From Myxococcota bacterium (lineage in GTDB: Bacteria; Myxococcota_A; UBA9160; SMWR01): a stretch of 64,000 nucleotides of DNA. Under the pieces are notes generated by a model. That model was not told the DNA's origin. It made no database searches and was given only the letters and a program-made list of their open reading frames with translations. Both the position numbers and the translations under genes were made by a program. Numbering within the stretch: the stretch's first letter is position 1; every line of letters starts with the position of its first letter. Below, one piece after another: positions 15,172-26,900 of the stretch. Where the stretch lies: positions 62,001 to 126,000 of the forward strand of contig JBCCEW010000005.1 of assembly GCA_039030075.1 (NCBI GenBank), read 5' to 3'.

Positions 15172-17190
15172 CTACTGGGCGTAGAGGTCGAGACGCCCGT
15201 CCGTACATTGACGTCGTTCGCTGGTCGCTTTCCAGCACACGTCGAAAACATACGAGATCTGCTCGTTGCCCTGGGGAACGGTGAAGCCCCAGCTCTGGGA
15301 GAGCGTGATGGATTCGCCCGGTCCGATCCGGTGCGTATTACCCGAAAACGGAAACTGGCCTCGGATGTCGCCCTGGCCGGCGTAGGACACCGTTCCAGTG
15401 GAACTGAAGCCGATCCTCGCGATCTCGACTGGACGGGCACTCGTGTTCTTCAGTGTGACACCGAAGGAGCTGTGATCGTAGAGCGACCCGGACTCGATCT
15501 GGATCGGCAACCCCGGGTCGAAGGTCGGCCGCGCGGGAGCGAACTGGATCGTCACAGGATCCTGTGGACGATGGGGGTTCGCACGAATCGCCGCGATCTG
15601 ACGCATGATGCCGGACGCCCCGTCGAGATCGCCGGTCTCCTCCGCGAGGGTCCGCACCAGCTCGAGCACCTCGATTCGGTACGGGTCGCGCTCCATCAGC
15701 TTCCGCGCCGTGGCAAGAGCCGCTTCCGGATCTCCCGCATTGCGCTGCGCGTGGGCCAGCTTCCACCAGCCCCGGGCGTGGAGTTTCTCGTAGGCGCTGA
15801 CTGCCAGATCATGGAAGCCGATGTAGCTCGCACGATCTCCCAGCGTCTCCCGGAAGAATTGGCTGTTCGGTGCCAGCTCCAGGGCGCGCTCGTAGTGCGT
15901 GAGTGCCTCGAGCGGAAGCCAGCAGTTTCGATAGAGGAGCTCGCCCTGCTGGAAGGCGTCGAGTGCCCCGGGTCGTGCGTTGAGCGCGTCGATGGCCTGG
16001 GGTAGGCGGAGTTCCCCGAGCTGCCAGGCGCGGAGGTCGTGGTTGGCGCCTGCGCCGAAGCGGTGAAGCCCGAAGCGGTATGGATGGCTCGCGTTCTTGT
16101 GCCAGTAATCACCGTCTGCGTCGAAGAACAGGTTCTTCCAGGTCTCGGCGAGATCCACGCGCCAGAGACCGTCCCGTTTGGCGAGCAGGATGGGCACGAA
16201 ACCGTGGGCGGGCCGCTTCGAGTCGAGTACCGCGTGGTCTCCCTGCACGGTCACCTCGAAGGGTTTCGACCCCTCGTACCGACGCAGCCTCTCGAATTGC
16301 TCGAACGGCGCGAAGGGAACCCCGTCCCGCATGCACTGGCTTCCTGGGGTGAACAGAGGAAGGGTCGGGTCCCCGATGCCATCCCGCAGCGTGCGGAGGA
16401 ACGCCTCGGCACTCTCTCGTGGGTCTTCCGAGGGCGCGTATCGCGCTCGCTTTGCAGCAGGCACGACCGCCTTCCAGTCACGATCGAGCAACGCAGCCGC
16501 ATCGAAGAAGTCGGCCTGGGCGCCGGCACCGCCCGAGAGGTAGCGAGCCTTCTCCTTGTACTCTTGTCGCTCGCGCAGCGTGGCGTCGAGTTCCAGATTC
16601 CCGGCGTGCGCTTGCAGGTAGGCGTAGTCCTTCAAGAAGTGAAGGACGTCCATGACCGCCATGCCGACGGCCCGGTACGCGGCATAGGGCGCGAGCTGGT
16701 TGCGAGCCAGACGTCCCACGATGAGGTCCGGGAAGACGTGCTCGAGCTCGTAGGAGACTTCGATCCGTGCTTCGTGGCGCGCCGGGTTGACGAGGATCAG
16801 CAGTCCTCCCGAGGGCGCATCGGCGCCGATGCGCCGCGCCGAGAAGAGCTCCTCGGCCAGCGGTGCGATCTCATGATCGGGCGCGCGCAGAGACAAGACG
16901 TGAACCGAGATGCCGAGATCGTCCCGCCACGACTGGGTCTGCCATTCGAGGGTATGGCCGAATCCGCCGAAGACGCCAGCCAGGTCCTCGACGGCGCCCG
17001 GGGCGGCCTCGATGGACGCGTCGGACGGACCGTGGACCTCGGGCGAGGTGGGCGCCGGCGCTGCATTCTCGACGGCCGCCGGCACCTCGACACTGGCCAC
17101 GGGCACCGGGGGCAGAGGGTCTTCTTGGATGCCGACCCAGGCGACGAACGCGACGGTGATCGAGAGAAGCGTCAGCAGCAGCGCGCGCAT
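15172..17190 (-). CDS. Membrane-anchored TPM-domain protein with TPR region
   Basis: This 672-residue protein has an N-terminal signal anchor (residues 3-20) and a Pro/Ala linker to about residue 65. A TPM-type alpha/beta domain follows (about 65-190; WRDDLGISVHVLSLRAP and a conserved GGLLILVNPARHEARIEVS strand). A mid-region NTF2-like segment (VDLAETWKNLFFDADGD) is followed by TPR-like helices (about 410-540) and a C-terminal beta domain. TPM domains occur in photosystem repair and cell-envelope proteins. Nine bp separate it from the upstream TPR lipoprotein, so they form one operon. The substrate or partner is unknown. Confidence 0.7.
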   Translation of the reverse strand: MRALLLTLLSITVAFVAWVGIQEDPLPPVPVASVEVPAAVENAAPAPTSPEVHGPSDASIEAAPGAVEDLAGVFGGFGHTLEWQTQSWRDDLGISVHVLSLRAPDHEIAPLAEELFSARRIGADAPSGGLLILVNPARHEARIEVSYELEHVFPDLIVGRLARNQLAPYAAYRAVGMAVMDVLHFLKDYAYLQAHAGNLELDATLRERQEYKEKARYLSGGAGAQADFFDAAALLDRDWKAVVPAAKRARYAPSEDPRESAEAFLRTLRDGIGDPTLPLFTPGSQCMRDGVPFAPFEQFERLRRYEGSKPFEVTVQGDHAVLDSKRPAHGFVPILLAKRDGLWRVDLAETWKNLFFDADGDYWHKNASHPYRFGLHRFGAGANHDLRAWQLGELRLPQAIDALNARPGALDAFQQGELLYRNCWLPLEALTHYERALELAPNSQFFRETLGDRASYIGFHDLAVSAYEKLHARGWWKLAHAQRNAGDPEAALATARKLMERDPYRIEVLELVRTLAEETGDLDGASGIMRQIAAIRANPHRPQDPVTIQFAPARPTFDPGLPIQIESGSLYDHSSFGVTLKNTSARPVEIARIGFSSTGTVSYAGQGDIRGQFPFSGNTHRIGPGESITLSQSWGFTVPQGNEQISYVFDVCWKATSERRQCTDGRLDLYAQ

Positions 17191-17200
17191 CCCGGCCCTC

Positions 17201-18700
17201 CTACGGGTTCTGGGTTCCCGACAAACGCGCCAGGCCCGGTAGCTCGGCGGGGTCTTGCGGAAGGGGCGGTTCTGCCAAGAGTGTTCGCGCTCGGTTCACG
17301 TACCACTCCTCGCGCGGGATCGATTGTGCCGACTCGATGTACGCCGCGAGGATTTCCGCGCCTCTGGGGTCGCCGAGCGCTTGCAGGGCGCGACCGAGGT
17401 GGAACCAGGCGTTGGGCCAGTTCGGGTTGAGGGTGATCCACTTCTCGATGTAGGGAATCGCTTCCTCGTACCGGCCGAGCGTTCCCAGGGTGCTGGCGAC
17501 CCCGGCCACTGCGGTGAGGTTCTCCGGCTCGAACCCGAGACTGTGGTGCCAGTCTTCGAGGGCACCTTCGTAGTTCTTCGTCCAGTCTCGGACCATGCCT
17601 CGGTTGTTCCGGATCCAAACGTTGTCGGGGAGCAGAGAGACCGATTGATCGAGTCGCTGCAGCGCTGCATCGGGTTGGTCCAACCGGAACAGGGTCAGGC
17701 CCTGCCAACTCATGGCCGTGGCGTCGTCGGGAACGTCGGAGAGCCAGAACTCGATCGCCTCGGCAGCGCCGCTCCAGTCGCGGGCCCAGTAGAGGCGAGA
17801 CACCAGCGAGTTGTGCCAGCCGTGGTGATAGCCGTATCCAACGGCCCGACGGAAGTTCGCGACGGCTTCGGCGCGCCGACCCGCGCGTTCATCGACCTCC
17901 GCCTGGGCGGCGCTGGCGTAACCAAGCAGATAGATCAAACGCGGGGCGCGGCGCGCCTCGGCTTGCGCGTCGCGCGCGATCGCGTGCAGGCGCTCCGCGT
18001 CCTCTCCTTCGCGCGGCCAGAGTGCCTGGAGAGCGCGCCTGCGGGTGCCGTAGTTGGCGGGATCGCGGCCGAGCACTCGATTCAGCATGGCGACGACCGC
18101 ATCTCGATCCCCTAGCGCGCCGAGCGCTTCGATCGCGTGCCCATAGGCGAGGTAGGAGCGATATTCGAGCTGGACGGCGGCTTCGACGTCACGCGAGGCG
18201 AGCACCAGGGCTTCGCGCGCGGTGACCTCCCCGCCGCCCGGCGCCGCGATCCGGTTCCGCACCTCGTTGCGCCAGTAGGCCGCGCGCACGCTTCGAGCTG
18301 CCCACGATTTCGGCCGCTCCGCCACCCAGCGGTCGAGCGGTTCGACATCGTGGAGTCGTTCGATCCATTCGCTCAGGACCCAGAGGTGGGGCTCACAGGC
18401 GCGGTCCTCGAGGTAGGCCTCGAGGTAGCGCGCATGCTGGTCATCCAGGGCGTTGAACTGGCCGGCGCGAAGCTGCGCCTGGGTCGTTTCCATCTCGGGA
18501 GAGGGCATCCCGCACTGCTCGACCAGCGCCGGGGTCGTGGGCGCCCGCGGCGACGGGGGCGCCTGCGCAACCACGGCCTCTACGGCCTCGGTGGCGGGCG
18601 CGGATAGCGCCGGAGCGTTGGACGGTTCCGTCTCGGGTCCACATCCCCAGGCGACAACGCCCCAGAGCGCTACCCACGTCGTACTCCACAGCCTGCGCAT
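17201..18700 (-). CDS. TPR-repeat probable lipoprotein
   Basis: This 499-residue protein starts with a short signal ending VVAWGCG, a possible lipobox with Cys at the cleavage point. A Pro/Ala-rich linker is followed by helical tetratricopeptide-type repeats over most of the length. Later units are the clearest (AMSWQGLTLFRLDQPDAALQ, WIRNNRGMVRDWTKNYEGAL, AWFHLGRALQALGDP). TPR proteins assemble complexes. It is the first gene of a two-gene operon with the TPM protein; the pair is bounded by direct repeats. Confidence 0.7.
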   Translation of the reverse strand: MRRLWSTTWVALWGVVAWGCGPETEPSNAPALSAPATEAVEAVVAQAPPSPRAPTTPALVEQCGMPSPEMETTQAQLRAGQFNALDDQHARYLEAYLEDRACEPHLWVLSEWIERLHDVEPLDRWVAERPKSWAARSVRAAYWRNEVRNRIAAPGGGEVTAREALVLASRDVEAAVQLEYRSYLAYGHAIEALGALGDRDAVVAMLNRVLGRDPANYGTRRRALQALWPREGEDAERLHAIARDAQAEARRAPRLIYLLGYASAAQAEVDERAGRRAEAVANFRRAVGYGYHHGWHNSLVSRLYWARDWSGAAEAIEFWLSDVPDDATAMSWQGLTLFRLDQPDAALQRLDQSVSLLPDNVWIRNNRGMVRDWTKNYEGALEDWHHSLGFEPENLTAVAGVASTLGTLGRYEEAIPYIEKWITLNPNWPNAWFHLGRALQALGDPRGAEILAAYIESAQSIPREEWYVNRARTLLAEPPLPQDPAELPGLARLSGTQNP

Positions 18701-18833
18701 ACGTCCCCCCCTGCCTTCAGGAATCGACGCGCCGGTCGGGGTCCTTGAGGTAGGGGTGGAGGGCGCGCCGAGACGGGACAGTGACCGCGCACGGTGTTCC
18801 TGTCCCGCGGGGCGAAACGGAGGGCGTGGGCCG

Positions 18834-19074
18834 GGCCGACGCCGCTAGCGCGCGAGCAGGCGCCGTGACCTAGGGCGCCGCGACCGCGTGGGCGATCATC
18901 GTGGTGCCTTCGAAGACGGCCTTGTCGAGCACGTTGCGCTCGTCGACGAAGACGAAGTCGAAGGTCTCGTCGTTGTTGACGTCCTGGTGGAGCATCACCA
19001 GGTACATCACGCCGGGCTCGGGTTCGGGCGCCGTCTGCACGGTGATCTCGACGTTCTCGTGGGTGCCCGCGGCG
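18834..19074. repeat. Right copy of direct repeat flanking the TPM/TPR module
   Basis: This segment includes the 3' part of the intact gene 18870-19337 and matches 14980-15156 in the same orientation, with a 60-bp deletion in the left copy. The first about 45 bases after GGCCGAC are identical. The two copies flank 3.7 kb holding only the two TPM/TPR genes. Confidence 0.75.
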
Positions 19075-19337
19075 AGGTAGGTGGCACCGACGTAGATCGC
19101 GCCCACGGGCTTGCCGTCCTTGAAGGGGTGGAGCACGAGCCAGCTGTTGTCGGCCACGACCACCTCGCGGAAGGTGAGCACCCGACCGTCGCGCGCGAGC
19201 CCGTCGGTCACGATCCGGTTGTGCTCACCGTCGCCCATCGAGAGCTTCGGCGCGGCGGGCTTCGCGTCTTCGGCCACCGCCGGAGCGCAGGCGAGGCAGG
19301 CGAAGAAGAGGATCGAGACGGCGAGGCGCAGGGTCAT
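18870..19337 (-). CDS. Small exported protein (DUF7282-like)
   Basis: This 155-residue protein has a signal peptide (LAVSILFFACLACAPAVAE). One beta-sandwich domain follows, with the sequence pattern of the DUF7282 type: a conserved DNSWLVLHP segment, a THENVEITV strand and an acidic MLHQDVNNDETFDF end resembling a calcium-binding loop. It is an envelope or extracellular protein of unknown role. A decayed copy lies at 15016-15156. Confidence 0.65.
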   Translation of the reverse strand: MTLRLAVSILFFACLACAPAVAEDAKPAAPKLSMGDGEHNRIVTDGLARDGRVLTFREVVVADNSWLVLHPFKDGKPVGAIYVGATYLAAGTHENVEITVQTAPEPEPGVMYLVMLHQDVNNDETFDFVFVDERNVLDKAVFEGTTMIAHAVAAP

Positions 19338-19539
19338 GACGAACTCCTAGGGCGTGGGCTTCGGGGGACGATGCGCTGCCGCCGCCGGCGATGTCAAGCG
19401 GGTTGCGCGCATGCTCCTCAGCGCGAAACCTCCCACGAGCGCAAGGGTCCCTCGGTTCTGCACGTGGATTCCTCTCGCCTCTTCGACCCGTCGGCGAGTG
19501 TACTCTGAGAGGCCACCGACACGGTGGAGACAAGCACCC

Positions 19540-19977
19540 ATGGCCAACGAAGAGATCGAGATCCCCGACGCCCACAAGGACGTGCTCGCGCGCAACGTGT
19601 TCGGGGTGGTGACGACCTTGCGCGCAAAGGACGGCCTGCTCTCGAGCAACCCGGTCAGCTACGTCTTCGACGGAGACTGCGTGCGCATCTCCACCCTGAA
19701 GAACCGGGTGAAGTTCCGGAACCTCGAGGGCGACGACCGGGTCACCTTCTGCGTGATGGATGCGAAGGACCCGACGGTCTACGTCGAGCTACGTGGCCGC
19801 GCGTCGCTGGAGGACGACCCGGATCGCGCGTTCCTCCGGCGTCAGTTTCGCGCGGGTTCGGGAGGGCAGGAACCGCCGGAGGATCTCGACCCGGCCGGTT
19901 CCGAGCGCGCGATCATTCGCATCCACCCGGTGCAGTCGTCGAGCCCGTCGCTCTATGGGGGTCGCTTCGCGCGCTAG
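19540..19977 (+). CDS. PPOX-class (F420- or FMN-dependent) oxidoreductase-like protein
   Basis: This 145-residue split-barrel protein fits the pyridoxamine-phosphate-oxidase-like fold. Typical features are VFGVVTTLRAKDGLLSSNPVSYVFDGDCVRISTLKNRVKFRNLEGDDRVTFCV and the C-terminal SLYGGRFAR. Relatives that use F420 reduce small organic molecules or biliverdin. The ATG at 19540 lies after a GGTGGAGA. It ends in a CTAG shared with the stop of the convergent PEP-CTERM gene. Confidence 0.75.
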   Translation: MANEEIEIPDAHKDVLARNVFGVVTTLRAKDGLLSSNPVSYVFDGDCVRISTLKNRVKFRNLEGDDRVTFCVMDAKDPTVYVELRGRASLEDDPDRAFLRRQFRAGSGGQEPPEDLDPAGSERAIIRIHPVQSSSPSLYGGRFAR

Positions 19978-20639
19978 TGGCGTCGGCGCGCGATCGAGGC
20001 CCGTGAGAGCAGGGCACCGACGGCGAAGATCAGCGCTGCGCTCGGTTCCGGGATCGGAGGCGTTTCGAAGCGCAGGTCATCGATCGAGAACGACCCGTTC
20101 CCTGTGATCCGCGACACCTCCAGCACGTCGATGCCGCCCATCACGAACAGGCCTGCGAACCGCGAGGGGATCGTTCCGCCGGGCGCGACCGTGTCGGGGA
20201 CCACGTGGATCGCGTCGACGAGCATGCCGTCGCGAAACGCCTCGAGGCGAATCGTGTCGACGGAGTTCTGCTGACCTCCGACCCACATCCCCACCAACTC
20301 GGGTGAAGAGAGGAACGAGATGGAGATCGGATTCTGGATGGGCTCACCCGACGCAAAGTTGGCGCCTTCCTGATTGCCCTGGATCGAGGTGAAGCCGAAG
20401 GCATCGCCGAAGAGCCCGCCGGCGAAGCGGACGCCCTCTGCCGCGTACTGGTCGGTGATCAACTCGTTCGGCGCGATGTCCTCGAAATCGATCACGGTCT
20501 CGTTCCCCGAGAACGCATCGAAGTCGATGCCCGAAGCCGTCGCCACGCTGGGCAAGACCAGCATCCAGCAGCACACCGCCGCCCAGAGTCGCTTCGAATC
20601 CGGCTTGCCCACGCTCACGTCGATCGCACCCCAGCTCAT
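19974..20639 (-). CDS. PEP-CTERM exported protein
   Basis: This 221-residue protein has a signal peptide at about residues 18-36 (AAVCCWMLVLPSVATAS) and a sorting tail IPEPSAALIFAVGALL ... ARRRH. The ectodomain (TVIDFEDIAPNELITDQYAAEGVRF) looks like the beta-sandwich seen in many PEP-CTERM proteins. Its stop codon is interlocked with the facing gene in CTAG (19974-19977). The function of the domain is unknown. Confidence 0.78.
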   Translation of the reverse strand: MSWGAIDVSVGKPDSKRLWAAVCCWMLVLPSVATASGIDFDAFSGNETVIDFEDIAPNELITDQYAAEGVRFAGGLFGDAFGFTSIQGNQEGANFASGEPIQNPISISFLSSPELVGMWVGGQQNSVDTIRLEAFRDGMLVDAIHVVPDTVAPGGTIPSRFAGLFVMGGIDVLEVSRITGNGSFSIDDLRFETPPIPEPSAALIFAVGALLSRASIARRRH

Positions 20640-20901
20640 TCGTCGCTCCAGACTGCGCGTCCCGCCCCGCGTCGAGGCGCCAGGCTATCACCGGCTGGGG
20701 CGAAGCGGGCGTCCGTTGAGGGGGATTCGCCGCGACCATTGGATCTCGGTACCGCTTCAGGTGAGCTTGCTCGGATGCGTCTGACTCCCTCCAAGCTCGT
20801 CCGATCGAAGCACCGGCTTCGACCGAGGGGTTTCCGCATCGCTCGGCCCTGACAACGAGCGGCGTCACGCCCTACCATTCGCGCGGTCAGGGGGGCTCTG
20901 G

Positions 20902-23900
20902 GTGGGGTGGGGTTTCTTCAGGCGAGGTGCGCGCGCGGCCACGGCTTCGAAGTCGAACGCCGTTCTGTCGCCTGTGACCGTCCCGCGTTCGTCTGAGCGG
21001 CCGCGCCCCCCGGTTCCGCGTGCATTCGGCCTTCGCGCCGCGCTCCTGGTCGCGCTCGCGGTGTCGTGGTGCGCCGCGTTCGCCGCCAACGGCCAGCCCT
21101 ACGAGATCACGCGGATGATCACGGACCACGAACGTCCGTACATCTACGCGTTGGCGCCGACCGGGGGAATCTTCAACCGGGCCGCGGTGTTGTTCATCAA
21201 CACCGACACGGGAGAGATCGAGGACTCGGTCGACCTTTCGTACCCGGGCGGTACGGACATGGCGATCCACTACGACGCGGAATGGCTCATGATCGCTCAG
21301 CCCTCGGGCTGGATCTCGCGGGTTCGGCTCGGGCCGAATCCGGGGAGCGCAGGCGCACAGCGGGTCGACGATGTGTTCCGCGTCGACGCGGGGGAGCGCC
21401 GCACCTACTACGAGACGTCGCCGTCCTTCAGCTTCGCGCGCGCGTTCATCGCGAGAACCGACGCCAGGACCGTCATCCGGCAGTTGACCCAGGTCGAGGA
21501 GCGCGGGGATGCGGCGGTCGACCCCACCGGCCGCTTCTACTACCACAGCGACGAGAACGTCCCCGACGCCAAGGTGATCAAGCTGAACGTCGAGTCCGAC
21601 CGCTCGACGCTCGTGGCCGAGAGCGCGGTACGCGGCCCAGGCGGGGAGAATCTCGTCCTCAGCGCCGACGGCAGCCGCCTGTTCTGGCACGGGGTCGTCT
21701 ACGACGAGGATCTCAACGAGCTCCGGGAACTCGGCGAGGAGATCTACGCGACCAGCCTGCGCGGGAGCCTGGCCTTTGGCGCGCAGAACGTCTACGACAC
21801 ACGAACCGGCGAGGTCGCGTACACGCTGCCCGTCGAGACGACGGTCATGGCCGTCTCGAACGATCAGTCGACGCTCTACTACTTCGACCCCACCACCGGC
21901 AGCGTCGAGACGATCCCGATCGCCGACATCGCGGAAGTGCCGCCGGCAGGCCTCGACCCGCGCCCCGCTCCGGACTCGGGGGTCCTTCCCAGTCTGTCGG
22001 CGCTCCGCTGGGAAAGAAGCCCGCTCGCGACGAGGTACCGCGTCTACTTCGGCACGGACCCGGACGCACTGCCCTGGGTCGCGAACACCGAGGACACGGA
22101 GTGGAGCTTGCCCGCGCCGCTCGATCCCGGACGCACGTACTACTGGCGGATCGATATCGACAGCATCTCGGGCCACCTCACCGGCGACATCTGGTCCTTC
22201 GACACCAGCTGGGTCTCGATGGCGCCCGACGCGCTCGTGTTGACGTCGCCGACCACCATCGCGCCTCCACCGCAACAGGTGGCAGTCACGTCCCTCGATC
22301 CTCAGATTGGCTGGAACTTCGTGGGAGCGCCGGAGTGGGTCGACGTCACGCCGGTCGCGGGCGCCGTGCCGGGCGCCGTCACGATCACGTTCGACACCGT
22401 CGGGCTACCCGCCGGGGCATATCGCGATTTCGTCCGCTTCGCGGCCGGAGGGGTGGAGTTCGGCCTGCCGATCGAGCTCGAGCTCTTCGACCTCGAGCTC
22501 GTGAAGATGGTCGCGGATCCCGAGCGGCCCTACGTCTACGCGCTCCACCGCGGCAGCGGACACGGGGCTCCTGGGCGGCTGCTCTTCCTCCGCACCGACA
22601 CGGGCGACGTCGAGAAGACCCTCGATGTGGGCACGAACCCCACCGATCTCGCGGTTCACACGGGAGAAGGGCGCCTCTACATCACCAACCAGGGCACGCC
22701 GCTGACCCGGGTGGTGGACCTCGCCACGCAAGCAGAACTCGAGCCGTTCTCCTTGGGGACCGACGTTGCCTCCGTCAGCGCGGGGCGTCCGGGCCGTCTC
22801 TACTTCGAGGGGGACCGCAGCAGCGTCACCGACATCCGAAGCGTCGATACCACGAATGGCGAGCTCGGCCCGTTGATCCAGCGGCACGTGCGCGTCGGCG
22901 ACGCCGCCACGGGCCCGACCGGGGACTTCTACTACCACGCCGACGGCAGCGGCTCGAGTGCCGAGCTCACGAAGTACGACGTGCGCACCGACCGCGCGAT
23001 GGAAGTCGCGAGCGCGCGCCAGCCCGTCGGATCGTCCAACCTCGTGATCAGCGCCGACGGCACGCGGCTCTTCTGGCAAGGGGCGATCTACGACGCCGAT
23101 CTGAACGAGCTCGACTTCCTCGGGGAAGAGATCTACGCGGCGAGCCCGCGCGGCAATCTCGCCGTGACCGAAGAGCAGGTGCTCGATCTCCGCAGCGGGG
23201 AACCGGTCTTCGATCTCCCCGTTCCGACGACGGTGTCCGCCTTCGGCGGCGACCTCGCGAACCTCTACGTCTTCGATCCGGTCGCCCACGCGATCGACGC
23301 CATCCCGGTGGCCTCGATCGCTTCGGTTCCCGGGCCTGGGTTCAATCCGCACCCCGCCGGCGCGGGCCTCGAGGTCCTTCCGCTGCCGCAGCTTCGCTGG
23401 GCCACGCGCCCCGCGGCCGTGGCGTACCGCGTCTACTTCGGCAGCGACCCCGGCGCCCTCTCACTCGTCGGCGAGACCAGCGAGACGGCGATCGATCTGC
23501 CACCACCCCTGGTTCCGGGGCAGACCTACTACTGGCAGATCGAGGAGGTGCGCTACTCGGGGGTCGTGGCGAGTCCGGTCTGGAGCTTCGCGACGGCGCC
23601 GGTTCGGGTCGAACCCGACGCACTCCGGACCACGGCCATCCCGGGGCTGCCCGCGGTCGTCCGTCGCGTCGCCCTCTCGGCGCCGGATCCGCAAATCGGC
23701 TGGAGCGTGAGCGAGAACCTGAGCTGGCTCTCGGTCGCGCCTTCGAGCGGGGGCGTCCCCGAAACGCTCGAGCTCGTCTTCGATCCCAACGGCCTAGCCC
23801 TGGGCGAGTACGCGGGAACGTTGGATTTCTCCTCGGGGGGTGTCTCCTTCTCGATTCCGGTCTCGCTCTCCGTCGTCGAGTTGGAGATCACCCAGCTGCT

Positions 23901-26900
23901 CGCCGACCCGGATCGCCCCGTGGTGTATGGGCTCCAACGCGGTTCCGAAGCGCCGGAGAGTGCCTTGCTGCTCCTCCTCGATCCGACGACAGGCGAGGCG
24001 AGCGAGGTGCTCGCGATTGGGTCGAACGCGACGGACATGACCTTGCAGCGAGAAGAGGGACGCCTCTACGTCAGCAACTTCGGGAGCGACGCGACGCAGG
24101 TCGTGGACCTCGAGCTCCGCGAGGTGCTCGCGCCACTGCGCCTCGGACCGGGTGTCTTCCGGCTCAACGCCGGGCGACCGGGGCGCCTCTACTTCCACGA
24201 TGACGGACCGTCGTCGACGGTCCAACCCTCGATCGCCGATACCCAGACGGGCAGCGTGGTGGGCAGCGTCGGCTTCTTTCCGCGCGGCGACGCCGAAGTC
24301 GACCCCAGCGGCAGCGACTACTACCACGCAGAGTTCACCCTGAGCCGGGCCGACCTGATCCGGTACGACATTCGGACCGATATCCCGCGCATCGCCGGCG
24401 CCCTGCGGCGCGACGGCGCCTTCGGGGCGCTCGTGCTCACCCGTGACGGCAGCCGCCTCTACTGGGGGAGTCGGGCCTACGACCGGGATCTCGAAGAGCA
24501 GGTCGAGTTCGGCGAGCCGATCTACTCGGCCAGCGGACGCGGTGAACTGGCCGTGGCCGACGTTCGGGTCTTCAACGGGCGCAGCGGCGCACCCCTCTTC
24601 GATCTGCCGGTACGAACGCAGATCCACGCCGTCCATGACGCGAGGGCGACGCTCCTCTACTTCGACGCCCAGCGGAAAACGATCGAGTCGATTCCGGTGG
24701 ACGCGATCGCACCCGCGCCGGTCCCGAGCTCCACGCCTTCCCCACCGGACGGCAGCAGCCAGGCGCTCCCCCTGACCCGCCTTTCGTGGGCACCGCTGCC
24801 CACGGCGTTCTCGTACCGCGTGTTCTTCGGGACCGCGCCCGATGCCCTGACCCTGCTGGGCGAAGTCGAAGGCGACTCCATCGCGCTCCCCGACCCGCTC
24901 GAGCCCGGCCAGGTCTACTACTGGCGTGTCGACGCGGTGGGTTTCACCGAGACGACTCCGGGCCCGGTGTGGAGTCTGCGCGCGGCGCCCCTGGTGGTCA
25001 CGCCCAACACGGTCGGGGTTCGTCTCCTCACGAACCTGCCGCCCCAGATGCGAACGCTCTCCCTGTCGTCCCCAGATCTGCAGCTCGGCTGGAGCGTTTC
25101 GGAGAACATCGACTGGCTCGAGGTCGATCGCAGCTCCGGCGCCGTGCCTTCCGAGCTCGTCCTGACCATCGACGTGGAGGGTCTCTCCGCCGGGAGCTAC
25201 GCGGGCGAGCTCGTCTTTTCGGCGGATGGCTCCGACTTCGTCGTTCCGGTCGAGCTCGACCTGCGCCAGATGAACCTCACCCAGATGGCGACCGACTACC
25301 AGCGGCCCTTCGTGTACGCGCTGCATCGGGGAACGGGCGAGACCGACGACGCCTTCCTGTTGATCCTCGACGACACGACGGCCGAGGTGGAGACACTCAT
25401 CCCGGTCGGCACGAACGCCACCGATATGACGGTGCACGAAGCCGAAGGCCGTCTCTACGTCGCGAATCACGGACAACTCGAGACGCGGGTGGTCGATCTC
25501 GAGAACCGGACGCTGCTCGCTCCACTCCCCCTCGGCACCGACGTCTACACGGTGAACGCCGGTCGGGCGGGGCGTCTCTACACCGAAGGACGGAGACACG
25601 GGACCACGCCCATCCGCGTCTTCGATACCAGCACGGGGATCGAAGTCGATCGCACCAGCAGCGTACGGATCGGCGACGCGGAGACCGACGCGACCGGCCG
25701 GTACTACTTCCACAGCGACGATTCGCTGTTCTCCTCGGCCCAGATCCGCAAGTACGACATCCAGCTCGACGAACCAAACCTGGTGGCGACGAGCCCGATC
25801 CGGACTCCCGGCTCGTCGAACCTGCGGGTGAGCCGGTCGGGCGATCGGATCTTCTGGGTGGGAAGCGTCTACGACGGCGAGCTCGTCGAGATTGGGGTAC
25901 TCGGGAGCGAGGTCTACGCGACGACGCGCGCGGGTCGGCTCGCGTTCTCCGAGGATCAGCTCTACGACGTCGTTCGGGAAACCGCGCTGCTTCCTCTTCC
26001 CTTCTCGAGCGCGGTGTGGGCCGTTTCGCGCGACGGTGAACGGGCGCTGGGCTTCGACCCCGCGACTTCCCGGCCGCGCGTCTACGTCCTCGACGATGCG
26101 CGGCTGGACTCGGACGGCGACGCGCTGCCCATTCAACTCGACAACTGTCCCTACATCGCAAACGCGGACCAGGCCGATCTCGACGGGGATGGGATCGGAG
26201 ACGTGTGCGACGCGTGCCCGGGCGACGCCGAGAACGATCTCGAGTCCGACGGCGTGTGCGGCGACGTCGACGTCTGCCCGCTGGCCTTCGACCCGGACCA
26301 GCGAGACACGGACCAGGACGGCGCCGGGGACGCGTGCGACGCCGACGACGACGGCGATGCGCTGCCTGATGCGGACGACAACTGCCCGCAGGTGGCCAAC
26401 TCGGACCAGGCCGACGATGACGCTGACGGCTTTGGAAACGCGTGCGACAACTGCATCGACGCACCGAACGGAACGCTCACGCTCGAAGGCCTCGTGAGTC
26501 GGCTTCAGTCGACCCACCCCGCGATCACGGCGTTGGTGCCGGACCGCTTCGACTTCACGGAAGGCGAGACGGGTTCGGGGATCTCCGACGGCGGCAACGA
26601 CATGTACGACTGGGGCAACCGGCTGTCGACGAACAGCTGGAGCTCGCTCGCCTACCAGAACGGGAGCATCGCCGAGCGCGGCTTCGGGCCGGACGGTCGT
26701 TACACCACGCTGAAGTTCCCGGGCCTCTTCGCCCTGATGGCCGAACAGGTGTCGATCGACTCGTTCCAGATTTCGGGCGGGCTCGGCGCGGATGGCGTCG
26801 GAGAGGCTGAGGCGAAGGCGCTGCCCCTCTCGGACGGGTTCACGCTCTACTTGAAGCGGGTCTGGGGCGCTCCGAATCCTTCGGTCAACCACCTCATCCT

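Noticed and set aside
20640-20901. An extra small gene in the gap between the PEP-CTERM gene and the giant protein gene
   Set aside because: The 262-bp gap has no frame with a plausible start, ribosome site and domain. It is more likely a divergent promoter region.
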